Origin: Vanilla planifolia
Taxonomy: Eukaryota > Streptophyta > Magnoliopsida > Asparagales > Orchidaceae
Length of the DNA: 64,000 nucleotides
Direction: 5' to 3'
Assembly: GCA_023846275.1 (NCBI GenBank)
Contig: CM043865.1
Span: forward strand, 32,564,412 to 32,628,411
Below the pieces are notes generated by a model that saw only the letters and a program-made list of their open reading frames with translations, did no database searches and had not been told where the DNA came from. Position 1 is the first letter of the stretch, and each line of letters begins with the position of its first letter. Of this stretch, positions 37,791 to 51,112 are shown piece after piece. A program made the position numbers and the translations under genes.

Positions 37791-39205
37791 AGCAAACAAT
37801 ATAAAGAATATCTCTTTCTCATTAATGAAAATAAAATTATAAATTTTGAACTCGAAAAATGAGAAGATAAAAATACACTCTTAATGAATGATGAAGATTA
37901 TAAGGAAGAAGAAACGCATAATAGAGTTATGCAATATTCAATAATGTTAAAAATTGACACTAAAGATTGGAAAAGAAATAATATTTTTAACATATTTATC
38001 ACATGCAATGAAAATAGGTATAAATTAGTCACTGATGACAGAAGTAACATGAATGTTATCTTTATGTATGCTTTGTCATGAGCAAACATTAAAACTAAAT
38101 TATATCGAGACCCATTTCATATGAATTGGGTGAATCACACATCCTTATCAACAATACCTAGATGTTTAGTTCCCTTAAAAATGAGAGAATAATTTGATGT
38201 GATGTCCTTCCCATGGACCATGTGAATTGGGTGAATCACATCCTTATTAATAACATCAAGATGTCTCGTTCCCTTAAAAATGGGAAATTATCAAGACAAA
38301 GTTTAGTGTAATGCCCTCATAAAATAATATATATTCTATTTAGTAGGCCATAATTGTATGATATGCATGTAATTCATCACGATAAAAAAAATACTTATAT
38401 TTTTAAATTTAATAGTAATACCATAATATTACTACATTTAAAACCAATTAAAAATCTTTGATCACAATGCCATTCATTAAGATTCACCTAGTCAAATTAA
38501 AAAAAAACACTAAACATAAATTAATCACATTTTTATAAGTAAATTTGGGTTCGGCTTACTCTTTTTTTATCATTAATAAAATTGAATTTAAAAGTCTTAG
38601 TAAAGAATTCACTAATCTCTCTTCTTTTATCATATATGTGATAGAGATTCAATAAATTCATTTAAAAGTAACATATCCACCAAAGAAAAATGAGCTTCAT
38701 ATCTCAATTTAAAGATATCATTCAAAAGGAGCTCCTTAATAAGTTAACTCTCATGAAAAAAATCTTATATACGATAGACTTGATATTAGGTTCTCAATTA
38801 CCAAACCTTTCTCATTATAGAATAAACCTAAGTGAACATGCGAAACAAAAATACCAAGTAGATGAACTTCTCCAAAAGGGTACATTTCACAACTGAAAAA
38901 GAAGGTTCATAACGTATGTTCATCAACAGTCACATCATTAATAAGATAATAAAATATAGGTTTCTAATTTCAAGATTAAATGACATGTTAAATCTCATTT
39001 TAGGCTCCAATATTTTTTCAAAACTAAATCATAGAAGTGGTTACCATTAAATCAAGATTCTACTAAAAGATGAAGGAAAAATAGCCTTTAAAACTCAATA
39101 TGGCTTTTATGAGTAGTTATGTAATTTGGCTTATCAAATGCACCAAGCACTTTCATGTGTTCAATGAATACAACATTTAAGATATTCAAAGAAAATTTCT
39201 TAATC
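37791..39205 (+). pseudogene. gag end, protease and first half of reverse transcriptase, chromovirus element
   Basis: The end of gag (acidic stretch, 37880-37930) leads to a decayed protease (IDGGS site now reads TDDRS at about 38030-38045). A segment of about 101 bp (38123-38223) is duplicated directly after itself (38224-38324). Reverse transcriptase starts near 38690 with a clean 68-codon run containing LPNLSHYRINLSEHA, then breaks, and resumes with GLSNAPSTFM near 39135. Many stops. Confidence 0.8.
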
Positions 39206-40135
39206 ATCTATTTTGAATATATTTTAATTTATAATTTTGATGAAACCTCTCACTTAGAATAACTTAGATTAGTTCTAAAAAAATATTAGTTATAAAAGTT
39301 ATATATAAAAATTAAAAAGTGTTCATTTATGCAAAACAAAATAAACTCCTTCGAATTTATAGCCTTTTTAAATGGTCTCTAACCAAACCCTTAAAAAATT
39401 AAAGCTATTTTAGTTTGATCAATTCCAACAACTACAACCACATTTAAAAGTTCTGATAGACTTGCCATTTTTTATAGACGATTCATATGCAATTTTAGCA
39501 CCACAATGACATCACTAATTGGCATTTTAAAGCAAAATAGATTTATGTGAAATGATAGTGCACAATAAGCATTTTATCAAACCAAACATCTTATAACCAC
39601 TACTCTTGTATTATGTTTACCAAATTTTGACATGATTTTTGAAGTTTCATATGATACTTTTGGAATTAGAATTTGTGGTGTACATAGTCAAGTAATTCTC
39701 TAATAGTATAGTTTAATGAAAAGTTGAATGATACAAAACAATAATACTTCATTTATGATAAAAAATTTTATGTAATCATTCAATCTTTAAAACATCAACA
39801 ATACCATTTGTTGCACAAAGAATTCATTTCGAATAATGATCATATGTTCTAAAAACACATCATTACTTAAAGAAAATTGAACCATAGGCATGAAATGATT
39901 GAGTACTCACAAGATTTTTCCTTTGTATTAAAGTATAAACCTTGTAATAGTGAATTTGTTATCAAGAATAAATGTGTTATCAAGAATAACTTTCAAGTAA
40001 TAGTGAATTTGTTATTATTAATAACTATTTATTTAGAGAAAAATAATAATATATTCTCTAAATATCCCTTAAAGAATTATTAATAACTAAATTACATATA
40101 GAAGAAATTGTTAGACGAATGGGTAAAGTTAAAAC
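39206..40135 (+). pseudogene. Second half of reverse transcriptase and RNase H, chromovirus element
   Basis: The catalytic YxDD box reads YFEY at 39209-39220, so both aspartates are lost. LRLVLKKY, KKCSFMQNK and YRRFICNFST follow, then an RNase H remnant at about 39560-40000 (LPNFDMIFEVS and a later SFVLKYK). Confidence 0.8.
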
Positions 40136-40139
40136 TATT

Positions 40140-41060
40140 AATTTAATTGAAACCAAATTTTATTAATCCTCTATAAAAAAAGGATGTCAAAAAAATTATT
40201 TCTCAATACTATACTTATAAGCAAGCCAAAACAACAAAACAAAAACGAGCAAATACAAAGCCCAATTCTTTATCGACCTTGGGAAAATCTATATATATAC
40301 TTCATTTTGAGATTATCAAAAACACTTGGACATTATGATAATATTTTTTTGTGAACTATTTCTCCAAAATGACATATCTTATCCCATAGTTTAAGAAAAA
40401 TGATGCATCATATTACCAAAATTTTCTTGGGCGAAGTTGTTAGATTACATGACTTATTATTTATAATTGTTTTTAATCATGATGTTTCATTTGTCTTATA
40501 CTTTTGAAAAACAATTTGGAACAAAACTTAAAATTTCATCAGTTTTCCACAAACAAACAAGCAACCAAACAAAAGTTGTTAATTGGACTTTAGGAAATTT
40601 TTTGAGATGTCTTGTAAGAAAAAATTTAGGCACATGGGATTTACATCTACATATATCTGAGTTTACTTACAATAATACTATTTTAAAAACTACTAAGCAA
40701 ACTCTTTTTGAAATTGTTTATGAGTTTAACTCAATGCAACCTATTTATTTACTTAACATTCTCATGAAACATTCTTATGTATACATTCTTTAAATCTACA
40801 TTTACTTTTGCAAATGATTTTTTTAACAAACATAATAAAGTCAAGCAACAAATAGAAACAAACAATGCTATGTTTGCTAAAACTATTAATCAAAGTAAAT
40901 CTTCAAGGGAATTCAATAAAGGTGATGATGATTTAATTCACATTCACTCAAAATGTTACAATTTTACTAAATACAAAAGGTTATATGCACAAGCTCGTGG
41001 ATCTTTCAAAATAATTAAGAAAATCTGTATAAATTTTTATGTTCTTAAATAGTCACATGA
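40140..41060 (+). pseudogene. Integrase, chromovirus element
   Basis: Two frames carry the C-terminal half of a Ty3/gypsy integrase: 40467-40793 (FGTKLKISSVFHKQT, NQTKVVNWTLGNFLRCL, EFTYNN) and 40777-41052 (REFNKGD, KYKRLYAQARGSFKIIKK). The catalytic centre before 40467 is too decayed to read with confidence. Confidence 0.85.
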
Positions 41061-41219
41061 TATGTTCATTAGTTCAATTTTTAATATTGAGGAAACTGTA
41101 CCATAAAAAAAACTTGCAAAATGAAATTGTATAGTCTAACTGTCATGCATGTGAAAATGATGAACAATTATCAATATCTTCAATATCCTAATTTTTTAAA
41201 TTAAAAGAATTATCATAGA

Positions 41220-41390
41220 TGAGAAGTCTTTTAGTATCACCTTGCCACACAGGTTCCTCATCCGTTGAAAAAATCAACCAACTTTAAAGAATACTTGAGT
41301 GGTCAGAGAAGACTTAAAAAAAATTGCTCTATAATTGATAAATGACTACCTTTAATTTAACTCTACAAAAAAAATTTCTCATGGTCAGGT
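41220..41390 (+). pseudogene. Chromodomain-like C-terminal tail, chromovirus element
   Basis: After the integrase, a reading beginning near 41235 with HRFLIR, NQP and TLKNTWVVREDLKK-like pieces follows the pattern of plant chromovirus chromodomains (RFLVRW...TWI...EL). It has stops and is short, so the call is tentative. Confidence 0.5.
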
Positions 41391-41395
41391 GGAGA

Positions 41396-42253
41396 TGATG
41401 CAGCACTAACAAATGACATCGCATCTCAACAACGACATTGACTTATGACAAGGTCTTAAGTGTGTGCCACTGAAATTGAAATTTTGGATAGACATCATAA
41501 AAAATAAAATTAAAACCCACATAAGCTAATTTTGTACCAACCCATAAAGTTTATTTCAAAAAATCATAGAAATTATGACAATAATTTTATACAAATATGT
41601 GAAACATCTAAAAATTTTATTTAGATTACAAAATGATATTAGTGGTTAGTTATTTTACAAAATAAGTGTTCACATTTTTGAGCTTTTGTTATGATATACG
41701 TTAATAGATGTTAATAAATATTAGTAGTTATAAAAATAAAACATGTATAAATAGTCCCAAAATCTGAAATGAATATATGCAATTTGATGATCTGAGTTAT
41801 CATTTTTGTACTCTTACTTGTGGCTTGAGTGTGAGTGAAGCTTGATGGTTTTTGCTTCCCTTGTGCAATTCTTTAATAAGTGTTATCCCTTCTCCTTTTA
41901 TTTTTCTTAACTTATTTTTTATTATTGATAATCAATCACAAAACTATTCTTTGTTTTCTCTCATTTTTTTTAAACTATTTTCTTGCAACTTATATCCTGG
42001 TACTATAACAATTATTTGGTTGACACTATAGCAATTGTATAAGCACTAGCTATGCACCAGTCTACCCACAGACTATAAATCCAATGCCTAACCAGTGCAC
42101 ATCCAGCACCCAGTAAGCCCACATTTAGTGTTCAGTACTGGATATTTTCAAAATAAATAATACTATAACATCACTTTTCTATTTTTGAGCTTTGATTTAG
42201 TCTATTCCACTTCCATATTATCTTAAAGTAAGAAATTTTATTCCTCTTCATCA
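41396..42253 (+). repeat. 3' LTR of the chromovirus element
   Basis: 858 bp starting TGATGCAGCACT and ending TTCATCA, followed by CAATG. A purine-rich tract (GGTGGAGA, 41388-41395) lies directly before it, as expected of a polypurine tract. Confidence 0.9.
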
Positions 42254-42258
42254 CAATG

Positions 42259-43320
42259 AATAAGAGTACAAAATATCTTAACTTTTTCAAAGCAAATAAA
42301 GATATGACATCATATGTGAGAGTCAAATAACCAAAACAATTATGATGAAGAGATGAACCTAGAGCTTGTTAAGGTACTAGTGAGAAATTTATTATGGAAT
42401 AAAGACAAAATAATCATAATCAATAATAGAGATCTTAGATAATTACTTATCTATTACAAAATAATAAATGCAAAATCCATTTGTAAAACAATAAACAAAT
42501 ACCTCACAAAATCGGGGTTCTTATTGCAACAATTCAATGGCGCCAAAGGAGGACAAACAACAATGTGTCGGTTGGTGATGGTGTCTATGAAATTGACGTG
42601 AGCCACTGAAATGGATGAGCTTCCGATGTCAGCAACTGGTGAACATGACAGTGAGGTGGTAACCGGTCCCTAGAACGGCAAGGCGTCACTAGTGAGGCGA
42701 GACAGTTGGACGTTGATGTCAGTAGTCGGCGATTGAACTCAACGAATATGGTGGACAGAAAAGCTCTCTCTGTCGTTGGTAAATGGCAACTTAAAGTGCC
42801 AGAAATGTGACCAGAGTGCCACCGACGGTCACCGGGAGGGCTGGATCGACAGGAGCGACCGGAGGTGACGGGAGATCCTGTTCTTAGTGGTCGACTGATG
42901 CCTGGAAACTCAACGACAGCTGAAGAATAGGGGCTTTCGGTAGGATAATTTTAGTGGCAATGGGGCCATGGGAGGCGTCCTTCCGGCATTCGCCGACCTA
43001 GGGCTGGGGGAATGAACTGGCTGGTGGGCTGCAACGAGTTCTTTGGAGCGGTGAGGGAGGATGGGGTATGCTGTGGCGGGTTTAGTGGGGTGGCGTGGCC
43101 ATCTCGGGTGATTGGAGGCCAGACATCTGCTGTATGCCGGGATCCGGACGATCAGCTGCAGTCGACGGTGAAGTGCTCAGTCCCAAAACGTTGAAAAGTT
43201 AGCGTGGGTTGAGTGATGACGTGGCAGTAAGCAAAGATGTGAAGCTTAGGGTGGTGACATGATAGTTTAGGAAAGTGAGAAAAGTGATTTGGATGGTAGA
43301 GTGGGGTGGAATTAGTGGCA
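42259..43320. other. GC-richer island without a recognised gene
   Basis: 42540-43200 is much richer in G and C than everything around it and has only short open frames (the longest about 60 codons at 43012-43194). It resembles in composition the GC-rich segments inside the WAP intron, but I found no clear alignment. It may be the leader of another decayed retroelement. Confidence 0.35.
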
Positions 43321-46300
43321 GTGATTTTTTTTAATATTATTTTTAAAATATTTGTTTACATAAATTTTTATTATTTTTTTCGTGAATATTCAAGTTTTTT
43401 TATTATAAATATACATAATTAAAAAAAAATAATAAATAAAATTTAATAAATAAACTATAATAATTAGAAGAATAATAATAAAATGTGTTCGAAAAAGAAC
43501 AATATGAGAGTAAAATCTATATATGTTTGATACCCTCTTTATAGAATAATATTTTTGGTATTTTATCTTAAATAACATTGTTAAGAAATCTCATAAATCT
43601 TATAATTATTGAAATTTATTTATGAATAAAATACTTTTATAATTTTAATCATGATTTTTATTTATAAACTCCAACATGGTCTTAATGCTTTAAAAACACA
43701 ACATACAATCATATACATGAAAAAATGACTTCAAATAACATGCTCAAACAAATATGACACAAAAAATTAAAATTAGTTAAAAATGACTCTTAATTATTAG
43801 TCAGATTAGGAACATTGGTTTTGTATCAAAATAATATGAGACAACATTGGTTATAACCTTCCTTATTTAAGGGGTTAACTTAACCCTTTCTAATAATTCA
43901 TATGAATTTGAGCTATTAATTTGTTATAATGGAAAAAATCCTTACTTCTTCCATTAATTGATCCAAGTTATCATACCTCCTTACCCGAATAACATATCTT
44001 GCTCAGTGCTCTCAACTCTTGTTTAAACATCTCATATTTCAAATTTTTAGCTAGTCTAATTCTCATAATATTAAAAATCTTTATAACAAATGATTTAGCA
44101 TGCTTTATAACTAATTTGCACTTGTGGCTTACAAAGTTTTTTCTCTCATTTATCTTCTCTCTCAAGATAATGACCATATCTATAACTTTTTTATAATCCA
44201 ACATTTTTACCTACATACATTATAATAATGAAATAACATATAATACAAATTATAAAATAAACTTACATAATCTATTTGTGATAATCTATTCAAACTTTTT
44301 TTTATCATTTTGATATTTATTAACTCTAATAATCACTCCCTAGTTCATTATCTTTTTACAAATTATCAAATTGGACAACAAATGACATCTTACAAGTTGA
44401 GGGTAACAACTGCTAACATTTGACAAAGCTAAAATGCAATTGGATACTAAATATTCTTGACTTCTCATTTTCATAAAACCACATGTAATAAAAAAAATAA
44501 AGTAGATAAATATGGTAATAAAATTATAGTAATATTTTAAAAACTTATTTTGTAAATGATCTTTTATTTTAAAATATTTATTTTTATGAAAGCTCTAACA
44601 CATTATCAAAAAATTGAATCCTATGACAATCATTATTTATACCTAAAAATACTAAATAATTAAATATGAATTAATTTGATAAAACTACAAATGCAACAAC
44701 TCTATTTAATGCACATATAGACATAATTATAATTTAGTGTGTGAATAATATAATAATAATCTTATGACATTATTATAAGATAATTAAACATATAAATATT
44801 TATTTATCAATTGATGTTATCCAATGGGCCCTACTTTTGTATCAATCTATTTTACAAGTGGTTGCAAAACCAATTAATAAAGGTCAAATTGATATAGATC
44901 CATTTTTTAATATCGAGCCATGAAGATGCCTCCTCCAAGTTCTTTACAAGTATCATAAAAATTTAGTACTACCAAAAATAATCTACATATTAAAAATTTA
45001 TTTTAATTAATTTTATCTATTTCTAACTTTGTAATAAAATAAAAGTTCCACTCTTTTCCAAATCTATTACATAAAACAAAAACTAAAATAAATAATAACA
45101 TCTTAAAGTTATAATCTATATACAATTATCAAGTATCTTATTCTAACTTAGTACATCATTGTTTCATTACAATTAAATAGTTTTGAATATTGATATACTC
45201 ACTAATAATATAACATCTCTCAACATTATTTCTTGAATATCTTATAATGTGCATCATCTTCACTTACATATGTTAATGAAAATGTGTTAAACTAATATAA
45301 AATGTTTAGTATGCTAAATAATAATATAATATATCATAATAATATAAATGAGTATAATATATAATAAGTGCATAAATATGAATAACCTTAAATAGCTATG
45401 TTTTATAACTTTTCTTACATAGTTTGATGACCATTTAATCATACAATATTTCTTTAGTATAATCTTTTATAGAATAAATCACGCCATTTCTAATATCAAT
45501 ATCACCCAGTCATTAACATCTCATAAAAAGAGTCAACATCACTCTATATTATTTACACATAATCATGATATTATCACAACTGAACACTTGTAACATCATT
45601 TTTAATGGCATCATCACCACCCAAGATATATCTTGCTTTCATATGACATCATCACTAACCTAAGCTATTATCTTGAAATATCATGCAAGCATCTTTACTC
45701 AAGATTATGTCTCAATTCATCATGATACCAACACCACTTAAGATTATGTTTTACCACATCATAGTATCAATATTACTTAAGAATATATTTTACCTAATGT
45801 TATCATCACTAATCAAAGCTATATTTTTATGTAATTATGACATCATTATTACATATGATTATATTTATCTCATTATGATATTATTATTGAAGTATAGTTT
45901 AGTAAAAGGGGACGAGTGAATTATTAGAAAAAAATTTTGATTTCTTAAAACAATACTTTAAAAAAATATTTTAATAAGTTCAAGCAAGACTTTAAAGGTG
46001 ACTTTATGTAAATTTTAATTTTATTTTAAACCATTTTAATTTTTTAATAATAAATTTTATTAAAATTATAGAATAGGAAAATCAACATAAATTAAAAATA
46101 AATAAATTATTTTTAAGTAATTTAGTTAAAAATTAAGACAATTTTTATTCTTAACAAAAATAAAAAAACAAAACAATCCATGTAAGTCTTTCGCAAAAAA
46201 TTGAGTAAGATAAACCCTCAGTACAACAAAATAATAAAGATAAGTTATTATGAATTTACAGTAAAATAAACTTGACAATAAAAAAATAATTTGGTTATAC

Positions 46301-46370
46301 AAAATCAAAATTAATACAAACAAAAATCCTATATTTGATAAAACCTTAACGTGACACAAGTGCTTTAACT
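43321..46370. other. AT-rich intergenic DNA
   Basis: No gene was seen. It contains a 40-bp minisatellite at 45480-45895 (separate entry). Short open frames at 43390-43578, 43971-44204 and 46126-46359 are composition-driven and unlike any family I know. Confidence 0.5.
45480..45895. repeat. Degenerate minisatellite, unit about 40 bp
   Basis: About ten diverged units; the best three run from about 45701 to 45818, each beginning AAGATTATG or AAGAATATA and containing ATCAT near the middle. Confidence 0.65.
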
Positions 46371-46375
46371 GAATC

Positions 46376-48378
46376 TGTTAAGCCCCCACCTCACTAAACC
46401 ATTTGATAACAAAATTGACATCAAATTGTTCGACTATTACAATATTTAGTGCGGACAAATAACAAACCCAAAGGTGGGGACCCAACGGTGAGACAAACAC
46501 CAACTCCAAAATCCAACAATATATATAAAGCCATGTTTTTAAACATTTAATCACACCAAGCCCTCCCCTTTTTCACACATCTCATGAAAAGGGCTCTTCT
46601 GTAGCAGCACCATTCCCATCTCTCGGTGCAGTGGTTTCATGACCTGTGATGTAAGCACTAAATGAGATTTTACACATCTCAGTTATTAAATCATAATATC
46701 TAACCAATTATGAAAAAGAGATATCAAATTACCATAAACAGTAAAGATGAATCATATGCATAAGATAAAACCAGACCAAATGTCATATATAATGTCTTAT
46801 GAAAAACCACAAAGAAATATCAATTCCTTATATAAGTGTGTTATTATCGGACCGAGCCTAATTCCCTTTGACGCATTATCCTCTGGATCCAATGATCATC
46901 AATAAATGACCTCCACACAACATCCAACCAAACATAACACTAGACAGATATTTGATCCGAAGATCGATACCCTGCAACACATGCGGAGCCTAGTGCCACC
47001 AGGCAGGTATGGTACCATACCCTGCAACACATGCAACGCCTGGTGCAAATCATCATGGAGTCATAGCACGTAACATATAACACTAGGCATATATCTGATC
47101 CAAAGATTGATACCCTGCAACACATGCGGAGCCTATTGGTGAGGATAATGTTATCTGGGAATCCATTGATTTTACTACCATTTCCAAATCATAATTCCGA
47201 ACAATTATGCCATATCAAAAAACATTTCTTTCCGTATTGTTTCTTCCTTTTTATTTCATTAACATACCATGTTATTTCTTCTCTTTCAGTTTTCATGCAA
47301 ATGCATAAGTAATCCATACCATAGTGTTTCTTCCCTTTTATGTCATAAACAATATATGCAACAATCAAAATACTACAACAGTAAGAAAAGCATGTAAAAA
47401 CATGCAATATTGTGCTACATCACAGGGTTAGGAATTTATCTACCTGAATTTGCTGTATCAACCGTCTTACCCACTTCTGATTCGTCTTGATGTCCTACAA
47501 TGCCATAGTCACAAATTAAAATATATTCATTCACCAAAATTGCTTTCAAAAAGCTTTCCCAAACACACCCCAAAATAAATCCCAAAAGGCGCTGGACCAC
47601 CTGCGCAGAAAAACTTTCTAAAAGCTTTTCCAAACGGCATTTTTCCCCAAAATTTTCTTACGCGGGTGCTGGACCGCCCGCGCCCGGCCAGCCGGTTCAG
47701 CAGAGCGGCCCGGTCCAAGGCTTGGACCGATTCTCGCCTTCGCGTCTCTCTACTGTGCGTGCGTTGGACTGGCCAGTTTACGCGCTGAACCAGTCGAAAC
47801 TGGCTCCGCTTCCGCCCTCTCGGTCTCCGCCGCTCACCGGAAAGCTTTACACAACCCCGAAGACGAAGCAAATTTTTCTTACCTTACGTATCTTCGTCTG
47901 CCGTCACTGTTGCAGGCCGGTAATTCCTCGAAGAGTACTGCGGCGACTGCCAAAATCTCGTCCCTAGGAATTCTCGCCGCAGTCAATGTTGCAGAACCTC
48001 GCACTCCGGCAATTCTCCTCGTAGTCGCATGCAGTCGTAATTCTTCGCATATGTGTTTTTTTTTTTTGAACGCACCTGGATCGGGTTTATAGCCGCGGTC
48101 GAACCGACTTGTTCGTGAACCGCAGTTTTGCATAAAACCCCTTTTAAATTAGGTATTTGCGAATATATCCTCCACCAAATCGAATTTGAACTATGCCGAC
48201 ATTTAAGAATTACACATCTATCATCCACATAACAAATTTATCCCAAATCTTTAAAAATTCATAATTTATGCATTAGAGCTCCGAAAATTATAAATTAAAT
48301 ATCGTTGGATTCGTCTCACATAGCTCTTTCTATAAAAAAATATAAAATACAAATAAGAGAAAAACTAGGGCTGTTACA
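46376..48378. mobile_element. Solo LTR, probably Ty3/gypsy, with target duplication GAATC
   Basis: 2,003 bp from TGTTAAGCCC to GGGCTGTTACA, the ends being near-perfect inverted copies. Identical 5-bp flanks GAATC occur at 46371-46375 and 48379-48383. There is no coding domain inside. A unit of about 57 bp containing the word ACCCTGCAACACATGCGGAG is present at 46939-46996 and about 47080-47137, with a partial copy at 47017-47043. A GC-rich part at 47580-48120 has open frames on both strands that are not genes. The TGTTA...TGTTACA ends and the length fit Tekay/Del-type elements; that label is an inference. Confidence 0.85.
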
Positions 48379-51112
48379 GAATCGATTAGAAATAAAGAAA
48401 ATTAAGAATTTAACTAATTTGAGAAGAAAATAGAAGTTTAAGTTTGAAAACTATAAGATACAGCATATTAAGTGGCAATAAACATTGGTTATTAACAACT
48501 TTAATGTTGTGACTTGAAAATTTTCTTTGGATTTTGTAAAAATTTTATGAATTAATTTTATTTAAGAATTCTTTCATTTATAGACATTTTTATAGCTAAA
48601 AGTACTTTCCAAATTGATCAATTAGTCGTTATTGGTTGATGAATATTATTTGATTAAAAACTTAATATTTAAAATAACTATTGAATAGGAGCTACATGAT
48701 CAAAAGCATCATGGATTATTCGATTGCCAAAACTATGTGATTGATTAGCTAGGATTAAACTATTTAGAAATTCTGATTTGATTTGGACCTTTTATATTTG
48801 AATCGTAATTTGATGATTAGATTTAGATTTTATGCATAGTTTAGACATGGATTATGTGATTGTGAAATTGCATGATTGAATAATAGATTTAATTAGGCAT
48901 TATTAAAATGCATATGACATTATGACCATTTGATCATGAAATTGTGTGATCAAATGATGCACATTACTCCTTACAATTCGAAAGCCCATCACATGAAAAA
49001 AAACTATATTTTTAAGTTCCACATGGTGTACTTAGTTTTTTTCTCCTTATAATACATTCATGCTTTCGAAGCAGCTTAATTTTGGGGTCCCCTAATTTGT
49101 TTAGGATTTAGTCACCTACACTATCAATAATTTGGTTAATAGATTTATAGATACAAGTTGGTTTCTAGATCTGACATAGAAATATAAACAAGCTTAGGAG
49201 TAATATCCCAAATCTAATTACTATAATGAATCAAATTTAGTAATTATTGACATAAACTATGAATAAGGTTGTTTAGTTACAATAATTTTGACTAAATAGA
49301 ACCAAATTTATTATTATTATTTTTGACTAATTAATTACTTGTTATAATATAATTTTTTACAATAAGTTATTAAAAGATGATTTTTAAAGATATAATCATT
49401 AATACAATGATTATTGGATAATAAAGATAAGATAATCAAGGTTTTGAAATTCGAATATTTTTTAAGATTATTAATTTAAATAAGATTTAATTTGTATGCT
49501 TTGTAAAAAAATATTTTAATTAAATTTAATATTCTAATCAAAATAAAATTAAAATATCTAAAATTAAATTTAAAATATATCTCTTAATTATTTGTCACTC
49601 TAATAGAGATAATCTTTATAGAATATAATATTTGCTCATTTTATTCTTTAAGTTCTCCTTTAAACGTAAGCATCAATTATCTAAAATCTAAAAATTTACT
49701 TAAATAGGTTCATTAGAAGTACTTAGAGTTTGTTATCATCAAACAAAGTATCACGACTAGAGATTAATATATAAGAATTATCACTTAAGACTATATTATT
49801 TTATTCTTAGAAGGAATTACCTATCATGCTCTTTTAATTTAACATGAAAGCCTTATTTTAGTAATTTGTCATATAAGTGAAATTGAAAACATAATATATG
49901 AGATGATGTTAAAACATTTATAACTCAACATGTCATCATGTCATATGCACATAATAAATATTATAAGATGCCTACTTAATTATTAGGGATTAGAATTCTT
50001 TATTTCTCTTTCTTTATCTCCTTCTCTTTCTATAATTTTATATATAGCTTACATCATATTTATATTTCTATAATTTGTATTCTCTATTATGTTTGTTGTA
50101 CTTTTGTTGTCTAATGGAATTCGTTGAATTTAACCAAGTTATCATTGTTAGATTATTAATTAGTACTATTAAACTATCTAAACCTTCTTATTAAGTCATT
50201 TAATGACATCTAACACTTAGTATAATCACTCCCAAGTTCCTTTAAGATCACTCAACCATCTATCAATTGTTTGATACTCCCAACTTAAATTTTTTCAAAA
50301 ACTTTATTAAACTATTTAGTTATACCTCATCAAACTATCTAATGACTCATTTAATGATTATCAAACTATGTGATGAATATCTTACATGATTGTTCTTCTT
50401 TTGCAACACTTTTTGGATTAATTGATCACTCAATTACACAATTTGATAGAGTCTTTCTAGCTACAAGATCTATTGTCATGCCATTCATGTATTAATTTAC
50501 TAAATTTCAAGGTAAATAATGATTACCAAGTTGATCAAAGTAATATAATAAAAAATCAGGACATAATCAATCCCTTAGATAAGGAATGATGATACTACAT
50601 AAAATTTTTATTTTTTTTCAATTATAATTACTAGCTTTTCAATCCATCAAAACTATATTATCATCAATTATAAATTTAGCTTATAAAAAAGTTTATCAAA
50701 TATTATACATCCCAAAACTGTAGAAATGTAAATCACTTAATAGCATTTTAGTGAGTAATTATTCATCTCGAATTCCCACCTTGGTTTACCCCTCTATCTA
50801 GGCTAATGTTATGCCTTGTAATATAAATAAAATGAATAATGAGTGCTTAAATTAAAATATTAAATAACAAATGAATATGAAAAGAGTGATTAAGCAATGC
50901 TAAAATAAGTAAAAATATCACATTATGGCATCAACATAATGTATTGAGTAGGATATAAAGAAATCCTTAATACTCTAACAAAATAAAATAGAACTTGTGT
51001 TGAATATTTACACGCACACACACACACATATAATCATTTCTTTTTCATTCATGTTATGGTTTATTTGTTTCCTTCTTTTTATTTTCACCTTTTCATATAT
51101 TCACCTTGCATA

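Larger units (their letters stand above)
27185..42253 (+). mobile_element. Chromovirus-type Ty3/gypsy retrotransposon, decayed, host of two nested insertions
   Basis: The element is bounded by two related LTRs (27185-27988 and 41396-42253), both running TGATG...CATCA, and by identical 5-bp target duplications CAATG at 27180-27184 and 42254-42258. A primer-binding site, gag, protease, reverse transcriptase, RNase H, integrase and a chromodomain-like tail follow in the usual order on the plus strand, all broken by stops and frameshifts. The first 51 aligned LTR bases differ at 10 sites, 9 of them transitions, so the insertion is old. Two later elements sit in its gag gene: 29407-35337 and 35447-37785. 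Domain order with integrase after reverse transcriptase defines Ty3/gypsy; the chromodomain remnant and iMet-type primer site point to a chromovirus. Confidence 0.9.

Noticed and set aside
41396-42253. Treating 27185-27988 and 41396-42253 as two independent solo LTRs
   Set aside because: The shared CAATG flanks, primer site after the first, purine tract before the second and ordered coding domains between them show one element.
45480-45895. Regular array with spaced units, CRISPR-like at first sight
   Set aside because: Units are diverged head-to-tail minisatellite copies without constant repeats and unique spacers, in a plant genome.
47527-48228. Overlapping open frames of 80-114 codons in GC-rich DNA
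   Set aside because: They lie inside the solo LTR 46376-48378, occur on both strands and resemble no protein.
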